Origin: Centroberyx gerrardi
Taxonomy: Eukaryota; Chordata; Actinopteri; Beryciformes; Berycidae
Assembly (NCBI RefSeq): GCF_048128805.1
Contig: NC_136015.1
Coordinates: forward strand, 22,492,745-22,556,744
Direction of reading: 5' to 3'
Length of the DNA: 64,000 bases
Position numbers and translations under genes: made by a program. Below the pieces are notes generated by a model that saw nothing but the letters and a program-made list of their open reading frames with translations, was not told where the DNA came from and did not search any database. This document shows positions 12,259 through 22,204 of this stretch, one piece after another. Position 1 is the first letter of the stretch; every line of letters starts with the position of its first letter.

Positions 12259-13395
12259 GAGGAAGAGAGGGGTTTCTAGACGAACGGGTCAAGTGTTGGG
12301 ACCCTGGAAGCATCGATTCCCACTGAGTGGACTGAACTGTAGTAGAGCTACTGACGATGGAGCCGCAGGGCGGATCAGACCAGACCGCAGCTAGGCAGAA
12401 CTGGTCCGACTCAGCAGTGTAAAACAGAGAGATGGCGCTCTCCCTGCGCTCAGCCCGGTCATCCATTCCTGTCCCTGGACACAGAAAGAACGAGGGTGGA
12501 TGGATGGATGGATGGATGGATGGAGAGAGAGAGACTCATTGCAAAGTCCTGTCGTTCTCTGGAGAACTTGGCCTTGTCGGGCAGAGCGAGGGATGCTCCA
12601 TCTCCTGCGAATAAAGGAGAAGAGCGACGCATGCGATGGAGGGATAAGGGTGCTAGAGCCAGAATCGGTCTTATTTCTGGAGATGTTTTCCCTTCTTACC
12701 GTGCCCCCTGTCTTTACGCTGTATAGATAATTTGTACAGTTATATAAATATCTATTTTTCTTTTATAAAGAAGCATTTTAAGGAGCTAATTTATTCCCTC
12801 ATTCTGGGAAAGTTGAACTGGCGTGGGCGGACTTGTGTTTTAGTTCTTGTTTCTTTCTTTTTTTTTTAAGTGACAAAGAGGGTAGAGGGGGTGTTTCTGT
12901 GTCTGTCTTTTGTGTGTGTGTGTGTGGGGTTCTGTGTGTGTGTGTGCGCGCGTGTGTGTGTAATGTATGTCTGTGCGAATGCGTCACGTATGTGTTTGCA
13001 TGCACATGCGTGTGTGTGTGTGTGAGATCCGGCACCACAAGTGCAGCCTTGTGAAGTTCCTCATAGTCTTGACGCAGGCGTTGAAAATCAGTCTGCATAC
13101 AGAAGCACCTTGGTTCAGTAGAATACAGAATGCATGCAATACAGAGGAGCTGGCAAACATCCCTGTTGTACATCTGCATACTCGTGTACTATGTACTACT
13201 TTACTGCATCCTTGTGTACTCATGTACTTCTCTGAAAGGGTTGGCCACTGTACAGAAATGTGACGTAGTTAACACGTTGGTTTTTAGGTGAAATATATTT
13301 CTGTTCTCATGTTGGCTGTTTTTTTTTCGCCCTTTCCTTTTCTATTTCTCTGTAAAACGTGTGTTGCTTTTTTTTCTTCTTGTGACCAATCTGCT

Positions 13396-13401
13396 AATAA
13401 A
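13396..13401 (+). terminator. Proximal brd2 poly(A) signal AATAAA
   Basis: A canonical AATAAA lies 1138 nt after the brd2 stop, in a T-rich context. It is probably an alternative cleavage signal. Confidence 0.55.
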
Positions 13402-13794
13402 TTGTGAGGACGCGTCTTGTCCACTCACCCGTGCCCAAATAACACCTTGGTTCTTTTGATTTCTTTTGTGGTCGGTTCTGTTTTGGTTTTGTACGTTAGT
13501 CACAACCAATATTTGATACAAGTATTTTAAAGTTTAAAAAAAAACAAGTTTTGTTGGTTCTTACATTTTGAGATTTTATTCAACTTTAAACAGTAGGTGA
13601 TGGCTCGGTTTCCCATGGGCCATCACTTCTGAACGGCGTTGGTGTTGCCATAGCAAATGATGGCAAACAACTTTGTCTTTAAAACAATTTGGCCTTTGAC
13701 AACTACGGCAGCTGCAAGTTTATCCTCTGTTTTAATTGAGTCTTGTTTAGGAGTAAGTTTCCTTGTTTGTTGTGTGATGAACATAAAGTAACAC

Positions 13795-13985
13795 CAGGTT
13801 GGGAAATTATCACCAGCCACCAGCCTCGATGCTGGGGAAATTTGGCTGTGGCTGGTAAACTTGTCTGTTCTACCAGCCACTTTGGCAGGTAACCAATCCA
13901 GTTTTTCTAAAAAAAGCAACTTGGCTGGTGAAATAATGAAAGTGGCTTTTAAATTTTGGTTCCACCAGCCGCTTTGACCAGCGGA
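13795..13985 (+). repeat. CCAGCC/GGCTGG-rich imperfect repeat in brd2 3' UTR
   Basis: The motif ccagccac(tttgg) and its complement ggctgg recur at least seven times within about 190 bp, on both strands, so the stretch can fold back on itself. Origin unknown; it looks like a decayed interspersed repeat rather than conserved UTR. Confidence 0.5.
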
Positions 13986-14520
13986 TGAGAAAGATAGTTT
14001 CCTGCCCTGAGTAATAATGATGCACTGTTTATGTTTTGCCGGTACTACTAAACTAATTTTGTGATTTAGGTAAAAGTGTGTATCTAGTTTTTCTTTTCTT
14101 TTTTTTTCTTTTTTTTTTAAAAATCATTTATGGCTTGAGATTGGATTATTTGTATGTGTGTGAAATGAGATATTATTTATTTAGGAGGAATTTGAATGGA
14201 TAAAACTGAAAGGAATCCTAAGCTTTTACGTCGACAAAATCTGCTTCTAAGAAATATGTACAGATTAAGGTAACAGTCAGGATGCTAGAAGTGTACATAT
14301 TTTACAGTCCTTCAACTTCGGAGCATGTTTTTTTCTTTTCTTTTTTTCTTTCAGTAACTTAGTCAAGAGTTTTCTTTCCCCAGCTAAGATTGTTTTTTTT
14401 TCTCTCTATTGTTCTAAGACAGAAATACTCCAGAACTGTCAGTCTTACTTTTCTGAAGTTTGTCAGAAATCTAAATGCCTCTGTACTTGACTCCACCATT
14501 CATCTGAACACCTGTACATA

Positions 14521-14526
14521 AATAAA
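14521..14526 (+). terminator. Distal brd2 poly(A) signal AATAAA
   Basis: A canonical AATAAA followed within 30 nt by a G/T-rich downstream element. It is the last such signal before the class II promoter, so it is the most likely end of the brd2 transcript. Confidence 0.65.
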
Positions 14527-14540
14527 CTGAGAAACGTTCA

Positions 14541-14912
14541 TCTTTTTCACCGACTGGCTGTGTGGCTTTTTCTTTTTATTTGGGGATTGTGTATTTTTGA
14601 CATCATATATTGAGACCTAGACTGAAAATGAGGAGTTAGAATCCAAAATGAAAGAAAGCACCATTTGAAAATAGTGACATCTACTCTTACAAAGTGACTG
14701 CAAAATGAAAACAATTCCTCTATTGATTCTCTAGATTTTAGAGTTTTTTCCAGTTTTTATATAGTGTTTTGGAAATTAACTCTTCATATAAAGTACTCTG
14801 TGTCAGACGCTTTCACTGAACAGCTAATAAACGTCTATAGGACCCAGTTTCCCTAATGTGCCTCTGCAGCAGGCTGTAACAGAACAGACGGACATGTTGG
14901 TTTTGGGAAACC
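14541..14912. other. Spacer between brd2 and the class II gene
   Basis: AT-rich single-copy-looking sequence with no ORF or repeat that I recognise. It ends at the class II X/Y promoter module. Confidence 0.5.
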
Positions 14913-14913
14913 C

Positions 14914-14962
14914 GTCTAGAGGAACCAGTGACGTCACATCTTAAAATATTCTGAGTGGCTGA
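14914..14962 (+). promoter_or_regulatory. MHC class II X-box/X2/Y-box module
   Basis: In order: an X1-like sequence (tctagaggaaccag, 14915-14928), a perfect palindromic X2/CRE TGACGTCA at 14929-14936, a 14-bp AT-rich spacer, and a Y-box-like CTGAGTGGCT at 14951-14960 (consensus CTGATTGGYT). The layout matches the SXY enhanceosome of class II promoters bound by RFX, CREB and NF-Y with CIITA. It lies about 165 bp upstream of the class II ATG. An S/W box further upstream is not clear. Confidence 0.75.
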
Positions 14963-15123
14963 TGAGCTGAATACACTCCCACTGTAACTACTTCCTCCTA
15001 GCTGATCTCTGCTGTGTTTTTTTTCCCTCTTAGGAAGTGATTGATACAAGTTGGACGGTTGCTGCAGTTTTTCTCTTTGTATTGCAGTGATTTTGGACGA
15101 TTGTTCTGAGAGAGAAAGAGAAA

Positions 15124-15224
15124 ATGCTGCTAAAATCCACCTTCCTACTGGTGCTGCTGTGCTGCGTCTTGCCCTGGCTCTCTGTTGGTAAGGTGACACA
15201 TTATTATGTAGCACCTAGTAACCG

Positions 15225-15258
<34 letters not shown>

Positions 15259-18200
15259 TCCAACAAGACCAAACAGGATCTACCACTCTAGTCCAGGACG
15301 AAGAACTACACATTACTGCTGTAAAATGTTTTACTGCAGAAATGTAAGTAAACATTACTGCAGTAAAATGTAAATAAACATTTCTGCAGTAAAAAGTAAG
15401 TAAACATTGCTGCAGTAAAATGTTGTACTGCAGTTTTTTACCTGTTGACACATCTAAAATGTATATTCATTTAGTAATATTTCAAATTCGTGAGAAAGTG
15501 ATTTAAAGGTGGATAAAAGGGATTTGCATTGCACTTGCAGTGTGTTGCAATTGCAGTGTGTGCACGCGCGTGGGTGCATGCATGTGTGCCTGTGTGTCTA
15601 ATTTTAAATAGTAAAATTAAATATAGTAACATTTAAAATTTGGATTGATTGATGAATTGATTTAGTAGCCTAATATTGCTTACATTGGGGTGATATTAGG
15701 GGAGATTAAAGGGGATTGCATTCCACTTGGTATCATAAATTATGACACCTGTATGTGTGTGTGTGTGTGTGCGTGTGTGTGCGTGTGTGTGCGTGTGTGT
15801 TGCTCTGTCTCTACTCTAGATGGCTACATGTTCCAGGCTGTGACGGACTGTGAACACAGTAAGGAGGATCTGTCTGACATGGTTTACCTGGTGCAGCTCG
15901 TCTTCAATCATCAGTTACTCTGCTGTTACGACTCCAGGCTGAAGAAGTACACCGGCTATGGGGAGCTGGGGATCAGAAACGCAGAACGTTTCAATCAGGA
16001 CAAGAGGAAAATGGAGGAACGCAGTGCTGAGGTGGAGACTCTGTGCAAGTTCAACGCAAGGTTTTATAACAGGACGACCGTGAGAAAGGGTAAGAGAGAG
16101 ATTACATTATAAAACATGTTTATTGTGTATTGTGGATCTGCATTAGTCGACACACAAGCGACAGGCTAGACTTCCTGGGGTCCATGTAAAATGTGTGACA
16201 TGTGACTGATGTGACTTCCCAGTAGACTGACTTCACCACATTTCACTGCTGAAGAATGTCAAGTTAACGCTCTGATGAAGCCACAGGCCGAAACTTTAGC
16301 ATGTGTGTTTGACATGCATGGCCAAAACAAATAGCTGAAATAGAGGTCTGTCTATTTTGTATTGAAGATCTGTGTGTTTGCTACCTTTTGTCTTTTGGAG
16401 ACTGGACTGTAGAATGTAACGTTAAGTTTCTGAAGTTTATCTGTTGTACATTCAAAGCACCTCCGTACATATAAGGTCATAGGGAACCCATTTATATAAA
16501 ACAATATACAAATATATGGCATTTAACTTATGACATTTGGTGGATGCTTTTGTTTAAAGTTCCTTAGTATGAGCAGCAGTGGGAATGGGAATAAAAACCC
16601 TGGCAGTGTTAGCTGTACAGCACCACAACTGTGTCTTTACTTTATAATTCAGTGGGGTTTTAAATACATTTGTCTGAGAGGAGAAGATAGCAGAAAGTAT
16701 TTTCAGTATATATTTAGTGGGTTATCCCACATGTATTCCAACTTGGCCTCATTCCTCTAACTCACAGCCAATGACAGGAAGTTTTACGAGGCTTGGTGCA
16801 AATACACGGCCTCCATAACATCCCCCTGCTAAGATGAATACTCTCTGAAAATCAGACGAACCAAAATCACAAGTTACTAAGCAACAGGATCGCCACTTAG
16901 CAATAAGACAGTGGAACTAAGTAGAAAAATTCAGTGTCTGCAGAGCCACTGATATATAGTTTGGGCATTAGAGTTTCAGCGGCAGCCATGTTGGTGCCAA
17001 ATTCCTGCTCCATGTAACTTGTGATTGTAAGGACAGAGAGTTTTCAAATTACGGCCATTTGATAAAATACAGACAGAAAAAATTATAGATTTTACAGGAG
17101 CTTATAAAACTATCTCACATGAAGAAAGAAAAAGAAGAAAAAAAACCCAACTGAGTAGGATAACAGAAGCAAAATGAAAACAAACAAAATGCATGAATGG
17201 GAAATAAAATAAATGAAAATAGTCCTGATGCAGAAAATGACTCCCATGGGTCTGTCATGAGGTTAAAGGGTCTGTCCGCTCTTGTGCAGTGCCTCCCTCA
17301 GTCAGTGTGACGGCTCCGGTCCAGGCTCGGTTCGGGACCAGGACCACGGTGGAGTGCCGGGTCACGGGCTTCTACCCTCAGGACATCAGGGTCACGTGGC
17401 TGAAGGACGGGTCAGAGGTCACAGAGGGCGTGTCCTCCACAGACACACTGGCCAACGGTGACTGGTCCTACCGGGTGAGTCAAACACAGATCCAGAGGAG
17501 AGAGGAGCGCGCTCAACTCAGTGAAACCATATCAGTCTCTTTTTGTATCTCAAGAACAAAATAATCCATAAACAACGGACAGAACTCACTATGAAAGTAA
17601 TTATGAACTTGTTTTGTTTATTTATGATGTACAAGTAAACACTCTAGCACACTGAGGAAGGCAGGTGCTGAAACGCCCTGTGTGGTGTGACACTTGTACA
17701 TCATCATGTAAATAAACAAAAGAAGTTTACAATTACTTTCATAGTGAGTGCTTTCCGTTCTTCATGAATTAAGTCATATATAGAAGAATATGATTGGCTG
17801 AGAGAGGGTGTGAATGTACTTGGTGGTAAATTTGACTTTATGAAATAATCTTAAACAACTGTGATCATCATAGTACAATAGAAGAGTTATATATCAAAAT
17901 GCTATATAGCATATTCAAGCCTACAGTCCTTTAAAAAGCATCATAATTTATTTTAATGTTGCACTAGAGTAGATGTTATTTTATTCATTATTTTTGAAAC
18001 AAAATTATTGCCCCTGTGTAATCTAGTTTGACTGTGATTTCGAGGTGTGTAAAGAGAATCAAAACATCCTACTCAGAAGTGCAACTGCTTTGCTGAACTT
18101 TTACTTGAGTAAAAGTAAAATTACTGTAGTAAAAAGTAAAAAGTAGCTAATTTAAAATGTACTCAGAGTGAAAGTTATAGTTACTTTTAAAAAATGTCCT

Positions 18201-18704
18201 GATTTTTCCTGTGCAATGCAAAAACAACGAGAGTTCACACTAGGTTCTTTAAATAAAAAAAATAAAGTGCAGAAAGAAAGTAAAGCATCAACATTTTAGG
18301 GGTGTGTAAGTGATGTTTTCTGTATAGACCATCCCTCCTTTCTTCACGCACATGCTCAGTGTTTTCACAACGGTAAATCCAACCAGGTCACTGATGACGT
18401 TTCCACCTCTGATGTAAATGAACCAGACTCTGATGAGATGCATGTGCAACATCTGTACTGAGTGATGGTTGTGATTTTAAAATGCAGGGAAGTACAATGC
18501 TTCTAAAAAATACTGAACAGAGTACAGTATTGACAGTGACTGCACTGTGTTACCTGTGAGACTGTGCTGACATCATCATCACCATGACTACCTCCAGCTC
18601 ACCTCCTACCTGGAGCTGGTTCCCCGACACGGAGAGACGCTCAGCTGTCGGGTCGAACACAGCAGCCTGGAGGAAGTCCTGGACGTCCCCTGGGGTGAGC
18701 TCTC

Positions 18705-18748
<44 letters not shown>

Positions 18749-20037
18749 TGCTCTACCCACTGAGCTACACAGGGAACAGAACCCCAAACCTCCTTGCTGA
18801 AGAGCCGCAGCTGGAGCTGACAGGCAGCAGTGAGTCCTGTCTTGATCTAAAAACAGATGCATCTCCTCCTCAGACGCCTCGGCCCTCGCTGCCAGAGTCT
18901 ACAAGAAGGCTGTGGGTCTGTCTTTCTTCTTCGTGGGTGTGGCGGTGGCCGCTGCCGGGGTGCTCTACTACTACTGGAAAACACAACGTGGTGAGATACT
19001 AGTAATATGTGATAACAGTGTTGATTAAAGCGACATTAAAGTGATGTTGGACTTTGGTAGTATCTTGGGTTGTGTATCTTCCTCCATGATAAAAACCCCA
19101 AATCAGTGATTCTGTGATCTGTTGCTCTGGTAGAGGAGACTGGAGAATTGTTTTTTTTTTCTCTCTCTCCATTCACTGCCATTGTATGGAGGAACAGTCT
19201 GAAAATCACACTTCTAGCACATAAACAAATGCAAACAAAGCAGATTCTGACAAAATATACAAAAAACTAGTCATTCTGCTGAATTGTTTTTAAGTGAGTC
19301 TCTTTCTTTATGTTTATTAAACCTTTCAGTTTGAACAAAAGTAACACTGAAATCCGGTCCGAGGAAACTTATGCCGATGGAACGAAGAAATGTTTGCCAA
19401 TAATTGTAAATAGGTGAAAAAAGGTGGGAGACAGGACTGTGACAAGGCAGATTCTGCCAATATATAAAAAACGAGTCTCACTTTTTTTTTTGCCTCTTTA
19501 CAACTAGTCTGTGTCTTCTATCGACCTCTAGTGGAGACTAGTAGGAACTGCAACAACATGGTCAGGTCTCTGGCTGAAATATCTTGGTCTTTTTGTGTCA
19601 TGGGGCAGTAAAAACCTTACTGATAGTTCCTTTAATAATAAATATGCAGCTTATATATTATATATGACATTTTATGAACACTTTCATTCAAAGCGCCTTA
19701 CAGTATGATCAGTGAATACATTTCTAGGTCCAGTGGGAATGAATCCCCAAACCCTGGCAGTGTCAGTGCCACGCTCTACCCATTAAGCACATTCACATTC
19801 ATTTAACAATAAGTTGAATTGAAAACAGATTGATTATTATTATTCACTGATCCACCAGCCTATAATCATAAAAGATAATGAAAAACAAAACTATTATGCC
19901 ATCGATATGTTCTTTGCGGATGTCTGCGGGGTTCTTTGTAATTGCACAGCTGTCTTTGATTTATTCAAGTTAATCTTTTTCCAGGTTTTACTTCTTTATT
20001 CCCAAGATGGAGTCAGATATCTTCTGCAGAGAGATAA
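15124..20037 (+). CDS. MHC class II beta chain, probably non-classical, six exons
   Basis: Join 15124-15187, 15820-16089, 17290-17474, 18598-18694, 18874-18990, 19985-20037: 786 nt, 261 aa plus stop. Exon 1 encodes a hydrophobic signal peptide (MLLKSTFLLVLLCCVLPWLS). Exon 2 (270 nt) encodes the beta1 domain: DGYMF start, disulfide Cys11-Cys76 (mature numbering), GYGELGIRNAERFN, and an NRT glycosylation site at 84. Exons 3 and 4 together (282 nt, the usual beta2 size) encode the Ig C1 domain with VECRVTGFYP, VTWLKDG and LSCRVEHSSLE. Exon 5 gives the connecting peptide and membrane helix (FFFVGVAVAAAGVLYYYW). Exon 6 gives a short tail. The classical beta61 Trp and beta81 His are Phe here, while beta82 Asn is kept, and there is an extra CysCys at 35-36. 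This suggests a non-classical lineage; DB versus DE cannot be decided by eye. No alpha gene is seen in the window. The last exon is the least certain. Confidence 0.88.
15226..15255. repeat. Poly-C tract of 30 bases
   Basis: An uninterrupted run of 30 C in intron 1 of the class II gene, just after the signal-peptide exon. Tracts like this are often misassembled or polymorphic. Confidence 0.9.
16526..16625 (+). repeat. Fish dispersed repeat, copy in class II intron 2
   Basis: Contains ggtggatgcttttgtttaaa followed by cagtgggaatgg and aaccctggcagtgttag, the same blocks in the same order as the copies near 9700, 19700 and 53000. Decayed. Confidence 0.55.
17475..18597 (+). other. Intron splitting the class II beta2 (Ig) domain
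   Basis: The Ig-domain coding sequence is cut after codon YR by a donor (ccgg|gtgagt) and resumes at ctccag|CTCACC. The two halves, 185 and 97 nt, add up to the standard 282-nt beta2 exon. Most vertebrates encode this domain in one exon. As I recall, an extra intron here is characteristic of acanthomorph fishes, so it dates the genome to that group. Confidence 0.85.
17567..17765. mobile_element. Inverted-repeat MITE-like element in class II intron 3
   Basis: Two arms of about 60 bp are inverted copies: 17569-17634 contains actcactatgaaagtaatt and gatgtacaagt, and 17692-17760 contains the complement (acttgtacatcatcatg, aattactttcatagtgag). The centre holds a 'gaggaaggcaggtgctgaaacgcc' type segment. 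The structure is that of a fold-back MITE. The superfamily is not clear. Confidence 0.65.
18707..18747. repeat. (TG)20 microsatellite
   Basis: A pure TG dinucleotide array starting 13 bp after the donor of class II exon 4. Confidence 0.9.
19676..19795 (+). repeat. Fish dispersed repeat, copy in class II intron 5
   Basis: Shows caaagcgccttacag, cagtgggaatgaatccccaa, accctggcagtgtcag and cgctctacccattaagcac. These are the full block order of the family also seen near 9700, 16550 and 53000. Confidence 0.65.
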
Positions 20038-20251
20038 GAAAGTAATCATGAGATCTGTTCAGGCTGCTCCCTCATCCTGCTCATCTGCCACTGGACTGCT
20101 GACTTTTCAGCGCTCATACAGTGAATTTTGACTTTGCTGCTCTCTTTTATAAGATTTGGGTTGTATGTTTGTGTATCTATGTTGTTTGTCTGCAACCTTT
20201 TGATTCAGGTCTCTCTTAATATATTTTAATATCACTGGGACTACCTGGTTA

Positions 20252-20257
20252 AATAAA
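20252..20257 (+). terminator. Class II beta poly(A) signal AATAAA
   Basis: A canonical AATAAA 215 nt after the proposed TAA of the class II gene. It supports the choice of the last exon and marks the transcript end near 20275. Confidence 0.65.
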
Positions 20258-20274
20258 AGTTACATAACAAATAA

Positions 20275-21001
20275 GGTCAATAAGGCAAAACATATACATA
20301 TTACATATTCTACATGATGATTAGTTTGTATATTTCATGTAGAAAAAATGTTATATGTTGATTCTTACTTCAAAGCAATCTTCCCCGCTAATAAACAGCT
20401 TTAGAAATTATGGAATCATAATTTATCAATATAATTTACTGAAACAAAGTTAGGACAGATTAGAGTCTTCTCTAGACTTGCTTTTATGAAATTGTTATTG
20501 ATTTTGCACACTTTTTAAACTTGTCTTATTTTGTATGTTTTTTTAATCTTATTTTATGCATTTTATTTTATTTTTATCTGCCTTTCTTTTGAATGCTTGA
20601 TACATTTTTCTCATTTTTATATATTTATTATTCTTGTTTTTATTCATAATCTTATGTTTTTTTTCCTTATTTCTCTGTACTTTACTATTCTTATTCTTCT
20701 ATTTTTTTATTTTTTATTTCAAACCGGGTTTTGTTTTGACTGCTTTTCTTGTTCTTATATATTTTGTTTTTATATAATAATGCAATAATACAAATAAATA
20801 AAATAAAAATGTTTCATTATTCTTATTTTTCTTCGTGTACTGAATTTTACAGATGATAATCCATCACGATAAAATCACAATTACTTCTAAAAAACAAAAA
20901 ACAAACAAACAAACAAAAAAAACCCCACTCCATGACAGCCTGTCTCGCGGCGCCCTCTAGTGGTAGAAATCGGGAACTACCAAAACACAGGCGAAACTGT
21001 C
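20275..21001. other. Class II to hsd17b8 spacer and hsd17b8 promoter region
   Basis: Very T-rich sequence from 20470 to 20830 with no coding support, then an A-rich stretch, then a short GC-rich segment (ctcgcggcgccctctag at 20943-20960) just before the hsd17b8 ATG, which is probably its core promoter. No TATA box is evident. Confidence 0.5.
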
Positions 21002-22168
21002 ATGGCGGCCGCTACAAGACTCATATCAAGGTTGACGCTGGTCACCGGTAAGTTCACGGTGTAACATACAGCATAATACTGTGAGACTAGATAGATAAGT
21101 ATAATACAGCTTTCTGGGGGCTGTTTTGTTTGCAGAATGTCGTGTTTTATAAAGTAAAGTCTCTGTAGTCCGAGCCAGAGTCGGACAGGTTTCCTGTTCA
21201 AACCAGAGCTTCGGTTAATGACTTAAGGTGGATTTGGTAACATTGCATAACCTCTAAGAAGTCTGTGAAGATATTTTCTACTCACTCTCAACACCAGACA
21301 GCTTTGGGTTTTGGCTTCATGTAAATACACATGAAACCACGTCTAAAGCACTAGTTTGAAAGCACGGTGCGAGCGCATGGAAGTTAATCTGTCATAACCG
21401 GACTAAAATACTGTATGTAGCCGAATTGAAGATTCAAAGTGAAGAACAATGCATTTCATCTGACTTGCTTTCAGTCATTTACAGGATGGGAAATCAGTAA
21501 TTCAGTTAGTCTGCTGTACCAGTTACTTCCACAGGTAACCAACCATCATTTAGTCCTATTTAAAAATGTAATTGACTGATCAAATGATAGTGAAAGTGAC
21601 TGGTGAATGAACTGTTGGATAGAAAAGTTCAGGTTAGTTCAGTTCACTTTATTGTCCATGAGGGAAATTCAACTTGCAGCAAGGCACAATAAAATCACAA
21701 TGATATAAACACAGATATACAAAAAATAGACCCCAGTGCAATTTAAATTGATGATTGGTGGCAGGTGCAATGAATGTGCAAGAAGAGAACAGAGATATTT
21801 GTGCAAAAGTGCAAATGAAGCATATTTACTGCACATGACATAAAGAGATGTTTGTATCTGAAACCTTTAATCTTAATTAACTTGGCCTGACAAGCTACAA
21901 TGGTTTGGTCCAAGTCTGAAAGAGTCAGTTGGTCCCAGTGTGAGTCCCTGCTCTTCCCTTCCCACAGGAGGGGGCAGTGGGATCGGCCGGGCGGTGTGCC
22001 AGCGCTTCGCCTCAGAAGGCGCCTCCGTGGTGGTCGCTGACATCAGCGAGGAGTCGGCCAACGAGACCCTGGGGAGCCTGTCACGTGACCTCAGAGGGCA
22101 GGATCACATGGTGGCCGTGGTGGATGTGTCATCCAAACAGAGCGTGGAGAAGTTGGTCACAAGCATAC

Positions 22169-22204
<36 letters not shown>

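Larger units (their letters stand above)
12259..14540 (+). other. brd2: brd2 3' UTR with two poly(A) signals
   Basis: Sequence downstream of the brd2 stop includes a (GGAT)6-7 repeat at 12497-12523, GT tracts at 12908-13024 and long T-rich tracts. An AATAAA lies at 13396-13401, followed by GT/T-rich sequence, and a second lies at 14521-14526, followed by a GT-rich element (ctggctgtgtggcttttt). Use of the distal site would give a 3' UTR of about 2.3 kb, comparable to the long UTRs of vertebrate BET genes. A CCAGCC-rich repeat sits at 13795-13985. Confidence 0.7.

Noticed and set aside
15124..20037. Assignment of the class II gene to DM beta
   Set aside because: The LLCCYD motif recalls DM beta, but the rest of beta1 (GYGELGIRNAERFN) is teleost class II-like, the DM tail motif is absent, and DM is thought to be missing from teleosts.
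20531..20788. Phe/Leu/Ile-rich 85-aa ORF
   Set aside because: Translation of a T-rich low-complexity stretch downstream of the class II poly(A) signal; no domain or splice support.
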